This document shows positions 25,701 through 35,277 of a stretch of DNA of 49,818 bases, one piece after another (positions within the stretch are counted from its first letter, which is position 1; every line of letters begins with the position of its first letter). A model generated the notes under the pieces. That model made no database searches, was not told the origin of the DNA, and saw only the letters and a program-made list of their open reading frames with translations. The stretch is from positions 1 through 49,818 of the forward strand of contig JAQWFV010000160.1 of assembly GCA_029238555.1 (NCBI GenBank). Reading direction: 5' to 3'. Made by a program: the position numbers and the translations under genes. This stretch comes from Flavobacteriaceae bacterium. Lineage in GTDB: Bacteria > Bacteroidota > Bacteroidia > Flavobacteriales > Flavobacteriaceae.

Positions 25701-26792
25701 ATGGGACCTTCAATTTTAGAAATTGACCTGGCCGCTCTGGCCCACAACTACCGCTATATGAGGTCTAAAATAAGCGCTGAAACAATGCTTTTAGGGGTGG
25801 TAAAAGCCAATGGATATGGGTCTGAATCAATTGCTATAGCTCAAAAACTCACTGATTTAGGGGTGAATTATTTGGGCGTAGCTTACACCCATGAGGGGGT
25901 AGCTTTAAGATTAGCTGGCATAAAAACACCCATTTTAGTCCTACACCCTCAGCCAGAGGAGTTCCATGATATTGTCAATCACTTTCTAGAGCCAAGCATT
26001 TACTCCATAAGAACTTTGGAAGCTTTCATTCAAGTAGCGCCATTGGACAGTCATTACCCCATTCACCTTAAATTAAATACAGGCCTAAACCGTTTGGGCC
26101 TTTCTACAGGCACACTAGAGAGGGTTTGTAAAGCGCTTTTGTATCAGTCCAATGTTAAAGTGAAAGCTGTATTGTCTCACTTAGCGGCAACTGATGATTT
26201 AAAAGAAAGGGCTTTTACCGAGTTACAAATCCAACGATTTAAAGATGGAGTGGCCTTCATTGAAAAACACATTGGTCCTGTAGCTATAAAACACCTCATC
26301 AATAGTTCAGGAATAATAAACTTCCCGGAGGCAGCGTTCAATATGGTCAGAAGTGGCATAGCGCTATACGGCTATGGAAACAATCCAAAAATAGATGCCT
26401 TATTAAAACCTGTAGCGACCTTAACCACTAAAATTTCTCAAATTCACTCCATTGAAAAAGGAGATTGGGTAGGTTATAACAAAGGTTTTGTGGCAAATAA
26501 AAAAATGCGGGTGGCTACCTTAACTATTGGTCACGCAGATGGCATTTCAAGGGTTTATGGGCAAGGCAAAGGCGTGGTTTTTGTAGGCGGAAAACCCTGT
26601 CCTATTATAGGGAATGTTTGCATGGATATGCTGATGATAGACTTAGAAAACCAAATCGCTAACGAAGGAGACAACGTTGTAATATTTGGAAAAGGCGCTT
26701 CTGCAGAAACATTTGCCGGTGGAGCCAAAACCATATCATACGAACTATTAACAGGTATTGGTGCAAGGGTAAAAAGGGTGATTGTCAGTTAA
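25701..26792 (+). CDS. alr: Alanine racemase
   Basis: A 363-residue fold-type III PLP enzyme making D-alanine for peptidoglycan. The PLP lysine is Lys35 (VVKANGYG), the second catalytic residue is Tyr259 (VGYNKGF), and NSSGI plus RSGIALYGYG supply the phosphate-binding and substrate contacts. Length and motif order fit the family. It lies 11 bases after tdk and is probably co-transcribed with it; a weak hairpin separates it from asd. Confidence 0.96.
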   Translation: MGPSILEIDLAALAHNYRYMRSKISAETMLLGVVKANGYGSESIAIAQKLTDLGVNYLGVAYTHEGVALRLAGIKTPILVLHPQPEEFHDIVNHFLEPSIYSIRTLEAFIQVAPLDSHYPIHLKLNTGLNRLGLSTGTLERVCKALLYQSNVKVKAVLSHLAATDDLKERAFTELQIQRFKDGVAFIEKHIGPVAIKHLINSSGIINFPEAAFNMVRSGIALYGYGNNPKIDALLKPVATLTTKISQIHSIEKGDWVGYNKGFVANKKMRVATLTIGHADGISRVYGQGKGVVFVGGKPCPIIGNVCMDMLMIDLENQIANEGDNVVIFGKGASAETFAGGAKTISYELLTGIGARVKRVIVS

Positions 26793-26825
26793 AACCATTT
26801 GGGGTATTGTTATGAAAATAACTTT

Positions 26826-26845
26826 TTGTTATATTTTTATAACAA
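26826..26845. repeat. AT-rich hairpin between alr and asd
   Basis: TTGTTATA pairs perfectly with TATAACAA over a four-T loop. There is no following T run on plus, so it may be a weak terminator, an mRNA 3' end or an operator near the asd promoter. Confidence 0.4.
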
Positions 26846-26881
26846 TTTAAAAAGATCTAGAAAGGAACCCCTCAGAATGAT

Positions 26882-26889
26882 TACTTTTG
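26882..26889 (+). promoter_or_regulatory. -7 promoter element of asd
   Basis: TACTTTTG matches TAnnTTTG exactly and ends 20 bases before the asd start codon. Confidence 0.55.
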
Positions 26890-26909
26890 CTTTATTAAAA
26901 TTTTAAAAA

Positions 26910-27899
26910 ATGAAAGTAGCTGTTGTAGGCGCTACCGGCATGGTAGGTGAAGTGGTGTTAAAAGTATTGGCAGAACGCAAATTTCCAATAAGTGAATTGT
27001 TGTTAGTTGCCTCTGAACGATCGGTGGGTAAAACCATGGAATACGGTGGTAAAACCCACACGGTAATTGGTTTACAAACTGCGGTTGACGCAAAACCTGA
27101 TATCGCCATATTTTCTGCAGGAGGAGACGCTTCTTTGGAATGGGCACCAAAATTTGCCGCTGCAGGGACTACGGTGATTGATAATTCTTCTGCATGGAGA
27201 ATGCACCCTGACCACAAGTTAATCGTACCTGAAATTAACGCAAACACCCTTACAAAAGAAGATAAGATCATAGCCAATCCCAATTGTTCTACCATTCAAA
27301 TGGTCTTGGTTTTAGCCCCTTTACATGAAGCATACAAGATGAAACGTGTTGTGGTCTCTACCTATCAATCTGTTTCAGGAACTGGGGTAAAAGCGGTGGA
27401 GCAAATGGAAAATGAAACAAAAGGTATTCAAGGAGAAATGGCTTACCACTATCCTATTCACAGAAATGCCATTCCACATTGCGATGTGTTTTTAGAAAAC
27501 GGATACACCAAAGAAGAAATGAAACTGGCCAATGAGCCAAAAAAAATATTAGGGGACCATTCTTTCCATATTACAGCCACTGCAGTGAGAATACCTACTG
27601 CTGGAGGTCATTCAGAATCTGTTAATGTGAGCTTTGAAAAAGACTTTGACTTGTCTGCAGTAAGAACAATCCTAAATAAAACAGCAGGTGTGGTCGTTCA
27701 AGATAACACCGACACAAATACCTATCCAATGCCGGTCTATGCCCATGATAAGGACGATGTTTTTGTAGGACGCATCAGAAGAGATGAAAGTGCAGAAAAC
27801 ACCTTAAATATGTGGATTGTAGCAGACAACCTCAGGAAAGGAGCTGCCACCAATGCCATTCAAATTGGAGAATACTTAATTGCAAACGGTTTGGTGTAA
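26910..27899 (+). CDS. asd: Aspartate-semialdehyde dehydrogenase
   Basis: A 329-residue NADP-dependent enzyme reducing aspartyl phosphate, at the branch to lysine/diaminopimelate, threonine and methionine. The nucleotide loop VGATGMVGEV is at 6-15, the catalytic cysteine is Cys126 in ANPNCSTIQ, and the active-site histidine is in AGGHSESVNV. Length matches the family. Its stop codon overlaps the promoter element of the next gene. The nearby alr also feeds peptidoglycan precursors. Confidence 0.96.
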   Translation: MKVAVVGATGMVGEVVLKVLAERKFPISELLLVASERSVGKTMEYGGKTHTVIGLQTAVDAKPDIAIFSAGGDASLEWAPKFAAAGTTVIDNSSAWRMHPDHKLIVPEINANTLTKEDKIIANPNCSTIQMVLVLAPLHEAYKMKRVVVSTYQSVSGTGVKAVEQMENETKGIQGEMAYHYPIHRNAIPHCDVFLENGYTKEEMKLANEPKKILGDHSFHITATAVRIPTAGGHSESVNVSFEKDFDLSAVRTILNKTAGVVVQDNTDTNTYPMPVYAHDKDDVFVGRIRRDESAENTLNMWIVADNLRKGAATNAIQIGEYLIANGLV

Positions 27900-27904
27900 C
27901 TTTG
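27897..27904 (+). promoter_or_regulatory. -7 promoter element of the ABC ATPase gene (near-leaderless)
   Basis: TAACTTTG is an exact TAnnTTTG match whose first three bases are the asd stop codon. With the usual spacing, transcription would start at about 27908, one base from the ATG at 27909. Confidence 0.5.
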
Positions 27905-27908
27905 CGGT

Positions 27909-28907
27909 ATGCTTGTACTGGATAACATCCATTTTAAATATAAAGAACCCCTTCTTCAAAACATACACTTACGTTTAGCCCCTGGAAAGCTTATGGCTTT
28001 GACGGGGGCTAGCGGGAGTGGAAAAAGCACCTTGTTAAAACTAATTTATGGTAGTTTAGCCCCAGAAAAAGGTCAAATACACTGGAAAAAAGAAGCTTTA
28101 CTAGGTCCTGAATACAACCTACTCCCTGGCGCCCCATTTTTGCGGTATCTGGCCCAGGATTTTGACCTCATGCCATTTACTTCTGTCGCTGAAAATATTA
28201 GCCAACATTTGTCTGTTTTTGACCCAGAGCATCTAAAAAAACGTACCGCTGAGCTTTTGGAGCTCATAGATATGGAGGCTTTTGCCAACACCCCTGTAAA
28301 AAAACTGTCTGGGGGGCAACAACAACGCGTGGCTTTAGCTAAAGTATTGGCAAAAACGCCTGAACTAATTCTCTTAGATGAGCCTTTTAGTCATATAGAT
28401 CCACCCTTAAAGCTCGCGCTAAGAACCAAGCTGTTTGAATACCTTAAACAATATAATATTGCCTGTATTTTAGCCTCTCACCATCCCGAGGATTATATGG
28501 GGCATGCCCACGAAGTAGTTTGTATGGAAGGAGGTAAAATTATTGCTTCCGGAACTCCTCAATCCTTATATCAAAACCCACCCAGTACAAAAGTAGCACA
28601 ACTATTTGGCGTCTTAAATATAGTGGACAAAGCCACTATTTTGTCACTACATCCAAAACTTAAAATAAATGATGGACAAGAGATTGTTGTTTGGCCGCAT
28701 GAATGGTCCTTTAGTTCAAGCACTGGAATAAGGGTAAGGGTTGAAAAAAGCCTTTTTATTGGAAATGGTTATTTAATAGTCTTTAAATCAAAAGAGGGCC
28801 AGCGCCTTTATATGAATTCAAAAACGGCTCTTTTAGAAAACGAAGAGAATTGTATGTATGTTTCGCTAGAACACTGTGAACAGCGCTTGAGGTCATTAAC
28901 CGTGTAG
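27909..28907 (+). CDS. ABC transporter ATP-binding protein
   Basis: A 332-residue ATPase. Walker A GASGSGKST is at 33-41, the signature LSGGQQQRVALAKVL near 132 and Walker B LILLDEPFSHID shortly after, with the switch histidine in ILASHHPED. After the ATPase domain (to about 225) comes a C-terminal part of about 100 residues that resembles the regulatory TOBE-like domains of importer ATPases such as molybdate or iron transporters. No permease or binding protein gene is adjacent, so its partner must be elsewhere. The promoter nearly abuts the start codon. It ends overlapping the convergent oxidoreductase gene. Confidence 0.9.
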   Translation: MLVLDNIHFKYKEPLLQNIHLRLAPGKLMALTGASGSGKSTLLKLIYGSLAPEKGQIHWKKEALLGPEYNLLPGAPFLRYLAQDFDLMPFTSVAENISQHLSVFDPEHLKKRTAELLELIDMEAFANTPVKKLSGGQQQRVALAKVLAKTPELILLDEPFSHIDPPLKLALRTKLFEYLKQYNIACILASHHPEDYMGHAHEVVCMEGGKIIASGTPQSLYQNPPSTKVAQLFGVLNIVDKATILSLHPKLKINDGQEIVVWPHEWSFSSSTGIRVRVEKSLFIGNGYLIVFKSKEGQRLYMNSKTALLENEENCMYVSLEHCEQRLRSLTV

Positions 28908-30014
28908 GTCTGCCAATTCACTGCCAACCTTTGACCCTAAAGCCACGCCCATGCCTCCCAAACGAACCCCGCAATACACATTTGGCTGAACACATTTTAA
29001 GATAGGCTCTTTGCCTGTTCCTACTCCCATAATTCCAGACCATCTGCGGTCAATTTCATACGAAATTCCAGGAAGAATGGTTTCTTTTAATAAGCGATCT
29101 AATGCGTCTTGAATGACTACAGTTTGAGAAAAATTAGTGGTTTCTTCTTCTTTGAAGGCCAAGTTACGCCCCCCTCCAAGCAATATTCTCTGGTCTATAT
29201 TTCTAAAATAATAATACCCCATATCCAGATGAAAGGTCCCTTTTATTTGTAAGTTCTTTATGGGTTTTGTGATAAGAACCTGAGCCCTTGCGGGCTTTAC
29301 ATCTTCTATTTGAAGTGCCTTAGAAAAGCCGTTAGTAGCTATAAATAAAGCCCTGGCTTTACACTCAAAAAAATTTGTTTCTAAGTGAACCGATCCTTGA
29401 CCACTTGAAAAATTGGTCACCTCAGTGCCAAAAAAAATATGAATGTCTTGAGATTGCACTTTACGGATCAGCTGTTTCATCATGAGGCCCGTATCTATTT
29501 GCCCCTCATGAACGCTGCTAATATAATTTTCTTTTACTCCCTTAAAATTAAAAGAATTGGACGCAGTGTAAAACGAATTGGATTTAAATACCGGCTGTAA
29601 AAATGAATTCACTGCGGTTATTTGATCTAAACATGTCTCGTAAAGCGCCGTATGAGCGTCTAAAAACACTTCATGCCCACCGTGATTTTCATACCCTATT
29701 TGAGCGTCTCCCAGACGTTTTCTAAGTAATTGAACCCCTTCATACCTTCTTTGAACGACATTTAAAACGCTTTGCTCTCCCTGATGGTCTATGTCGGACA
29801 AAATTTCAGAAATACTTCCAAAACAAGTGAATCCAGCGTTTTTAGTGCTTGCTCCATGGGGCAAAATACCTTTTTCAAAGACCACAATAGTAGCATTTGG
29901 GTGCTTTTCCCTTAAAGAAAGGGCGCAATTTAAGCCAACTATCCCACTGCCAATTATTGCACAATCTATATTTGACAGCCAGTGTTTGTGTTCCCAGTAA
30001 CTCAATGCATCCAT
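28896..30014 (-). CDS. FAD-dependent oxidoreductase (DAO family)
   Basis: A 372-residue flavoprotein with the dinucleotide-binding motif AIIGSGIVGLNCALSL near residue 19 and the second-half features of D-amino-acid-oxidase-like enzymes (FIATNGFSKAL; PVYCGVRLGGMGVALGSKVG at the end). Such enzymes oxidise amines or amino acids with FAD. The substrate cannot be read. It overlaps the end of the convergent ABC ATPase gene by 12 bases. Confidence 0.88.
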   Translation of the reverse strand: MDALSYWEHKHWLSNIDCAIIGSGIVGLNCALSLREKHPNATIVVFEKGILPHGASTKNAGFTCFGSISEILSDIDHQGEQSVLNVVQRRYEGVQLLRKRLGDAQIGYENHGGHEVFLDAHTALYETCLDQITAVNSFLQPVFKSNSFYTASNSFNFKGVKENYISSVHEGQIDTGLMMKQLIRKVQSQDIHIFFGTEVTNFSSGQGSVHLETNFFECKARALFIATNGFSKALQIEDVKPARAQVLITKPIKNLQIKGTFHLDMGYYYFRNIDQRILLGGGRNLAFKEEETTNFSQTVVIQDALDRLLKETILPGISYEIDRRWSGIMGVGTGKEPILKCVQPNVYCGVRLGGMGVALGSKVGSELADLHG

Positions 30015-30067
30015 GCCTAAAAATACTAAATTCCCTGCTAATATTTAATCCGCCTTGAATCAAAAAA

Positions 30068-30103
30068 AACACCCCTAAAAAGCAAAAGCACCTTAGGGGT
30101 GTT
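30068..30103 (-). terminator. Terminator of the pdxA-to-accC operon
   Basis: AACACCCCTAA (30068-30078) pairs with TTAGGGGTGTT (30093-30103); read on minus, the stem is followed by a run of T. It lies 54 bases after the accC stop codon. A smaller hairpin (AGAAGC/GCTTCT, 30120-30142) precedes it. Confidence 0.85.
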
Positions 30104-30156
30104 CCCTATAAAGGGGGCTAGAAGCTTACAATAAATGCTTCTAACGTTTTTATTTT

Positions 30157-31503
30157 CTAATCAATCGGATCCATTACAAAATCTTCCATAAACTTAGTGG
30201 TGTAATTGCCCGCTAAATAATCCGGATGATCCATGAGCTGTCTGTGGAAAGGAATGGTCGTTTTAATCCCTTCTATAACGAATTCATCCAAGGCCCTTTT
30301 CATTTTATTAATGGCCTCTTGCCTGGTTTGTGCCGTTGTAATTAACTTGGCAATCATAGAGTCGTAATTGGGTGGAATGACATAACCGCTATACACGTGG
30401 GTATCTAATCTAATTCCATGACCTCCTGGAGTGTGAAGGGTGGTAATTCTTCCAGGGCTCGGTCTAAAATCATTGTAGGGATCTTCTGCATTAATCCTAC
30501 ACTCAATAGCATGTAGTTTAGGATAGTAATTTTTCCCAGATATTGGTACGCCTGCAGCCACTAAAATTTGCTCTCTAATCAAATCGTAATCTACTACTTG
30601 TTCCGTAATAGGGTGCTCTACCTGAATCCTAGTATTCATTTCCATGAAGTAAAACTTCCTGTGTTTGTCTACCAAAAATTCGATGGTTCCTGCGCCTTCG
30701 TATTTAATAAATTCGGCTGCTTTTACCGCAGCATTGCCCATTTCTTCTCTCAATTTATCTGTCATAAAAGGAGAAGGAGTTTCTTCTGTAAGTTTTTGAT
30801 GCCTGCGTTGTACCGAACAATCCCTTTCTGACAAATGACAGGCCTTTCCAAACTGATCTCCAACAACTTGAATCTCAATATGTCTAGGCTCTTCTATCAG
30901 TTTTTCCATATACATGCCTCCATTACCAAAAGCCGCTGTAGCTTCTTGTACAGCACTTTCAAATAATTTGGTCATGTCTTCTTCTTTCCAAACGGCACGC
31001 ATTCCTTTTCCACCACCACCAGCAGTGGCTTTAATCATCACAGGATAACCTACCTTTTTTGCAGTGGCTAAGGCGTCTTTAACATCCTTTAAAATACCTG
31101 CAGAACCAGGAACACAAGGCACTCCTGCTTTTTTCATGGTTTCTTTGGCTGTAGCCTTATCACCCATTTTATCTATTTGGTCCCCTGAGGCCCCGATAAA
31201 CTTAATGCCATGCTCCGCACAAATTCTTGAAAATTTGGCGTTCTCAGACAAAAACCCATAACCAGGGTGAATGGCGTCTGCATTGGTGATTTCTGCAGCA
31301 GCAATAATATTTGGAATCTTCAAATAAGATTCACTACTTGCTGCAGGTCCTATACAAACCGCTTCGTCTGCGAATCTCACATGGAGACTTTCCTCATCTG
31401 CCTTGGAATACACCGCAACAGTCTTAATTCCCATTTCTTTACAGGTCCTGATAATCCTTAAGGCTATCTCTCCCCTATTTGCAATTAATATCTTCTTAAA
31501 CAT
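30157..31503 (-). CDS. accC: Acetyl-CoA carboxylase, biotin carboxylase subunit
   Basis: A 448-residue ATP-grasp enzyme that carboxylates the biotin carried by AccB, the first step of fatty acid synthesis. Recognised by [20 protein letters not shown], the glycine-rich ATP loop [12 protein letters not shown] and the active-site block [15 protein letters not shown]. Length equals typical AccC. It is last in the pdxA-yceD-rpmF-fabH-accB-accC string and follows accB after 50 bases. Confidence 0.97.
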   Translation of the reverse strand: MFKKILIANRGEIALRIIRTCKEMGIKTVAVYSKADEESLHVRFADEAVCIGPAASSESYLKIPNIIAAAEITNADAIHPGYGFLSENAKFSRICAEHGIKFIGASGDQIDKMGDKATAKETMKKAGVPCVPGSAGILKDVKDALATAKKVGYPVMIKATAGGGGKGMRAVWKEEDMTKLFESAVQEATAAFGNGGMYMEKLIEEPRHIEIQVVGDQFGKACHLSERDCSVQRRHQKLTEETPSPFMTDKLREEMGNAAVKAAEFIKYEGAGTIEFLVDKHRKFYFMEMNTRIQVEHPITEQVVDYDLIREQILVAAGVPISGKNYYPKLHAIECRINAEDPYNDFRPSPGRITTLHTPGGHGIRLDTHVYSGYVIPPNYDSMIAKLITTAQTRQEAINKMKRALDEFVIEGIKTTIPFHRQLMDHPDYLAGNYTTKFMEDFVMDPID

Positions 31504-31553
31504 AGTAGCGCTATTTAAAATACATAAAATATGTTAGCCTTTAAAAGACTAAA

Positions 31554-32024
31554 TTAAGAAGGATCTACTACGAAAAGTGGCTGATCAAATTCTACTGGAG
31601 AAGAGTCGTCTACTAAAACTTTAACGATCTTACCAGACACTTCTGACTCTATATCGTTAAATAATTTCATGGCTTCAATCACACAAAGCACATCTCCTTT
31701 TCCTATTTCACTTCCCACCTCAACAAAGTTGGCTTTATCTGGAGAAGGCCTTCTATAAAAAGTTCCAATAATAGGCGATTTTATTGTAATTAAATGATCT
31801 TCACTCGCTGGAGCTGTTTGAACGGCTGGCGCCGATGCCTCTATTGAAGGTGCTACAGGGCTTGCCGCCATTGGCATTTGCTGCATGTAAACAGGCTCAG
31901 AAACAGCGGCCCCTAAAGGTCCTGTTCTGATGGTGATTTTTAGGTCTTCTGTCTCTAATTTAACTTCACTGGCTCCTGATTTAGCCACAAATTTAATGAG
32001 GTTCTGAATTTCTTTAATATCCAT
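31554..32024 (-). CDS. accB: Acetyl-CoA carboxylase, biotin carboxyl carrier protein
   Basis: A 156-residue carrier. The biotinyl domain is at about 78-156 with the modified lysine in the canonical CVIEAMKLFN (Lys120), and the N-terminal part (1-35) is a helical dimerisation region joined by an Ala/Pro-rich linker (about 40-75). It shuttles carboxyl groups between AccC and the carboxyltransferase subunits, which are not in this window. It follows fabH after 28 bases. Confidence 0.97.
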   Translation of the reverse strand: MDIKEIQNLIKFVAKSGASEVKLETEDLKITIRTGPLGAAVSEPVYMQQMPMAASPVAPSIEASAPAVQTAPASEDHLITIKSPIIGTFYRRPSPDKANFVEVGSEIGKGDVLCVIEAMKLFNDIESEVSGKIVKVLVDDSSPVEFDQPLFVVDPS

Positions 32025-32052
32025 TTTAATAAGGTTTAGTTGCGTTAAAGTA

Positions 32053-33048
32053 TTAGTTGTTGTAAGCCCATGTTAAATATATGGAACCCCACGTAAAGCC
32101 TCCGCCAAATGCGGCAAAGACCAATTTATCTCCTTTTTTTAATTGATTTTCATAATCTGCCAACAATAAAGGTAAAGTAGCAGAAGTGGTATTCCCGTAT
32201 TTGGCAATATTGTTCATTACCTTGGAATGGTCTACACCTACCCTTTTAGCGGTAGCGTCAATAATTCTATTGTTAGCCTGATGGGGCACCAACCAATCTA
32301 CATGGTCTTCAGTAAGTGCATTGCGCTCCATTATTTTAGCTGCAGCGTCTGCCATATTAGATACGGCAAATTTAAATACTGTTTTACCATCCTGGTATAC
32401 GTGGTGCTGTTTGTTTTGAACCGTTTCTATTGAAGCTGGCAATAAAGAGCCCCCTGCTTCCATTTTAAGAAAGTTTCTGCCTATTCCGTCTGATCTCAAG
32501 TATTCATCTTGTAATCCGTAGCCTTCACTATTGGGTTCAAAAAGTGCTGCTCCAGCACCATCTCCGAAGATAATACAAGTGGCCCTGTCTGTATAATCAA
32601 TAATAGAAGACATTTTATCTGCGCCTATTAAAAGTACTTTCTTATACCTTCCTGCCTCAATATATGCTGCTGCTGTAGACATTCCATATAGAAAACTAGA
32701 ACAAGCAGCTTGTAAATCATATGAAAAGGCATTCGTTGCCCCAATTTCTGAAGCTACATAAGCGGCAGTAGAGGCTACTAAAAGATCTGGAGTGGCTGTA
32801 GCAACAATTACTAAGTCTATGGTTTGAGGATCTAACTGCTTTTTTTCAATCAGGTCTTTAGCAGCCTGAATAGCTAAGTAAGAAGTTCCTTTGTCTTTGT
32901 CTTTTAAAATTCTACGCTCCTTAATTCCTGTTCTAGAGGTGATCCATTCGTCATTGGTCTCCACCATGGTCTCTAAAATTGCGTTTGTCAATACAAAGTC
33001 TGGGACGTAAGATCCCACAGCTGATATGGCTGCGTGTAATTTTGTCAT
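32053..33048 (-). CDS. fabH: Beta-ketoacyl-ACP synthase III
   Basis: A 331-residue thiolase-fold enzyme that condenses acetyl-CoA (or a branched acyl-CoA) with malonyl-ACP to start fatty acid synthesis. The nucleophile is Cys116 (LQAACSSFLYG), with His in VPHQANNRI and Asn in YGNTTSAT completing the triad. I prefer the ATG at 33046-33048, which gives the family length; an upstream TTG would add eight residues. A gap of about 190 bases and the rpmF terminator separate it from rpmF, so it may have its own promoter. Confidence 0.96.
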   Translation of the reverse strand: MTKLHAAISAVGSYVPDFVLTNAILETMVETNDEWITSRTGIKERRILKDKDKGTSYLAIQAAKDLIEKKQLDPQTIDLVIVATATPDLLVASTAAYVASEIGATNAFSYDLQAACSSFLYGMSTAAAYIEAGRYKKVLLIGADKMSSIIDYTDRATCIIFGDGAGAALFEPNSEGYGLQDEYLRSDGIGRNFLKMEAGGSLLPASIETVQNKQHHVYQDGKTVFKFAVSNMADAAAKIMERNALTEDHVDWLVPHQANNRIIDATAKRVGVDHSKVMNNIAKYGNTTSATLPLLLADYENQLKKGDKLVFAAFGGGFTWGSIYLTWAYNN

Positions 33049-33238
33049 TCGAATTGGTTTGTTTTTAAGCAAAATGTGCTGAAAAATGATTCAAAATTCG
33101 TGAAAATTAATCATTTTACACCACTTTTTAGTGTTTTTTACAATTTTTCAAGGATTTTAAGTCGTTTTTGTATCCTCTGATATCTAACTCAAAAAAAGAG
33201 CCTTCGGTTTTAAAACCAAAAGTTCTTATCATAAAAAA

Positions 33239-33262
33239 ACTCCCACTTAAAAAAGTGGGAGT
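33239..33262 (-). terminator. Terminator after rpmF
   Basis: ACTCCCACTT (33239-33248) pairs with AAGTGGGAGT (33253-33262) over four A; read on minus the stem is followed by seven T. The base of the stem touches the rpmF stop codon. It may be a partial terminator within the rpmF-fabH operon. Confidence 0.85.
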
Positions 33263-33483
33263 TATTTAAACCTAAAAACGTTTACTTTGGCAGTAGATAC
33301 CTCAGTGTTGTCTATAAGCACTTGACCTCTGTAGTATAATTTACCTTCGTGCCAGTGTGCTCTATGATACAAGTGCATTTCACCTGTTGTTGGATCTTTA
33401 GCAATAGTAGGGGCTACTGCTTTGTAATGTGTTCTTCTTTTGTCTCTCCTTGTTTTGGAAATTTTTCTCTTTGGATGTGCCAT
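33262..33483 (-). CDS. rpmF: 50S ribosomal protein L32
   Basis: A 73-residue very basic protein opening with [20 protein letters not shown], the hallmark of bL32. The zinc-binding cysteines found in many L32 proteins are absent ([14 protein letters not shown] stands in their place), so this is a cysteine-free form. It follows the YceD-like gene after eight bases, the widely conserved yceD-rpmF pair that precedes fatty acid genes. Confidence 0.96.
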   Translation of the reverse strand: MAHPKRKISKTRRDKRRTHYKAVAPTIAKDPTTGEMHLYHRAHWHEGKLYYRGQVLIDNTEVSTAKVNVFRFK

Positions 33484-33491
33484 AACAATTC

Positions 33492-34031
33492 CTATTTATC
33501 CGTTAATAACTTTTTTAAAGCGTCCCATCTAGGGTCCGTCTCTTCTATTGCTTCTTTTTGTTCCTTTAGTTCTTTAACCCCTAATTTCTCTAGGGTTTCA
33601 AGTGCTTCAGATTCTAGTGTTCCGTCCAATACACCTGGATGGACTTTTCTGGCAGGTAATGCCAAAACAATCATTTCGTAAATATACTGTGATACATCTA
33701 CTTGGTGTTCTCCATGGGGAAGCACTAAAAGCGCTTCATTTTCATTGTCAAAAGAATCTCCAAACTTCACTACTAAATCTAATGTAGCTTTAAGTGGAAG
33801 ATCGAAAGGCTCATTGGTTGTGTCACAGTTTACGTGTACACTTCCACTGGCCTCAAATGCCAACTCCATCATGGTGCTTAACTTCTTTAATGTCACGTGA
33901 ATATTGAGTTCAGCGGTATTAAAATCATTAAAATCATATGCGTTAAAGAACGTGTTGTCTATGGCAAATTCGAACTGGTGCTTTCCTTCTTTAAGTCCTG
34001 AAAATGGAATGTAATACTCCCTATTTTTCAT
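33492..34031 (-). CDS. DUF177 (YceD-like) protein
   Basis: A 179-residue acidic protein of the YceD family, which is almost always encoded next to rpmF and is linked to 23S rRNA maturation in other organisms. Recognised from length, position and the [16 protein letters not shown] segment; the double C-x-x-C pattern of some members is reduced to a single cysteine here. The C-terminus ends in [11 protein letters not shown], typical for the family. Confidence 0.9.
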   Translation of the reverse strand: MKNREYYIPFSGLKEGKHQFEFAIDNTFFNAYDFNDFNTAELNIHVTLKKLSTMMELAFEASGSVHVNCDTTNEPFDLPLKATLDLVVKFGDSFDNENEALLVLPHGEHQVDVSQYIYEMIVLALPARKVHPGVLDGTLESEALETLEKLGVKELKEQKEAIEETDPRWDALKKLLTDK

Positions 34032-34127
34032 TTTAAATTAGATTATACGCACCTCTCTAGTAAGCCAAAAGGCGGGTGCAAAGATACTATTATTATACTA
34101 ACAACCAAGCGTTAAGGAAATTAAAAA

Positions 34128-35219
34128 TTATTTTTGCGTCGGTGGTTTGTATTGGCTTTTCTTGGGGCTTCTCTTCTCTACTATTTTTGCTTTTTTCAAA
34201 GGATTATCAGTGAGGGTTTTATACATACTCCTGTGCTTAAAAATCTTTATGGCTGCAAATACCGCTGCTGAAAATGAACTGTGGTCTGCTAAACCTTTCC
34301 CTGCTATATCGTAAGCCGTTCCATGGTCTGGAGAGGTTCTCACTTTTGATAATCCTGCCGTAAAATTCACCCCATTACCAAAAGAAAGGGTCTTGAAAGG
34401 AATAAGTCCTTGGTCGTGATAGGCGGCGAGTATGGCGTCGAATTGGGTGTAATTTTTGGTGCCAAAAAAGCTATCGGCCGCGTAGGGGCCAAAAACCAAA
34501 GATCCTTCATTAGAAATTTCAGCAATGGTGGGGATAAGCACATTTTGGTCTTCCTTTCCTATCACCCCTTGATCTCCGTTATGAGGGTTTATACCCAACA
34601 AGGCTACTTTGGGTTTTCTAATGCCAAAGTCCTGCTGTAAGGCGTGCAGTATGGTTTTTACTTTAGATTTTATGAGCTCTGGGGTAATGTGATTAGACAC
34701 CTCGCTCACGGCTACGTGATCTGTTAACAATCCAATTCTTAAAGAATCAGATACCATAAACATAAGGCTTTCTCCGCCAAGCTCTTTGGCCAGATAATCT
34801 GTGTGGCCCGGAAAACTAAAGGCCTCACTTTGAATATTGCTCTTATTAATTGGTGCGGTTACTAGAACATCTATGGCGCCCTCCTTGAGTGCTTTAGTGG
34901 CGGCCTCAAGAGATTTTAAGGCGTATTCTCCTCCTATTTTAGTCTCTTTACCAAAAACTACCTCTGGAATCTCTTTCCAAATATTCACCACGTTAAATTT
35001 GCCTTCTATAGCCTCTGAAGCACTAGCCACTCCCTGGTAAGCAAGCTGAGTGCCAAGCTGTTGCTGTTGCTGCGCTAAGGTTTTACTAGATGCAAATACT
35101 ACAGGGGTGCACAATTCTAATGTTCTAGGATCTTCGAAAGTTTTTAAAATAACTTCGCAGCCTATTCCATTTAAATCTCCTATTGAAATTCCAACTTTTA
35201 TTTTTGCATTATCCTGCAT
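34128..35219 (-). CDS. pdxA: 4-hydroxythreonine-4-phosphate dehydrogenase
   Basis: A 363-residue NAD-dependent enzyme of vitamin B6 synthesis. Metal-binding histidines are in FPGHTDYLA and AAYHDQGLIPFKTL, and VGISIGDLNGIG is the family's opening. I start at the ATG at 35217-35219 (MQDNAKIKVG); an upstream in-frame start would run into the divergent ribE region. The last 30 residues are basic (RSPKKSQYKPP) and extend beyond most homologues. It heads the operon that continues with the YceD-like gene and rpmF. Confidence 0.95.
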   Translation of the reverse strand: MQDNAKIKVGISIGDLNGIGCEVILKTFEDPRTLELCTPVVFASSKTLAQQQQQLGTQLAYQGVASASEAIEGKFNVVNIWKEIPEVVFGKETKIGGEYALKSLEAATKALKEGAIDVLVTAPINKSNIQSEAFSFPGHTDYLAKELGGESLMFMVSDSLRIGLLTDHVAVSEVSNHITPELIKSKVKTILHALQQDFGIRKPKVALLGINPHNGDQGVIGKEDQNVLIPTIAEISNEGSLVFGPYAADSFFGTKNYTQFDAILAAYHDQGLIPFKTLSFGNGVNFTAGLSKVRTSPDHGTAYDIAGKGLADHSSFSAAVFAAIKIFKHRSMYKTLTDNPLKKAKIVEKRSPKKSQYKPPTQK

Positions 35220-35277
35220 GCTATATCTGGCTTTATAAGTAAATTTACAGGGTAAAATTAGACAATAAAAACGAACC

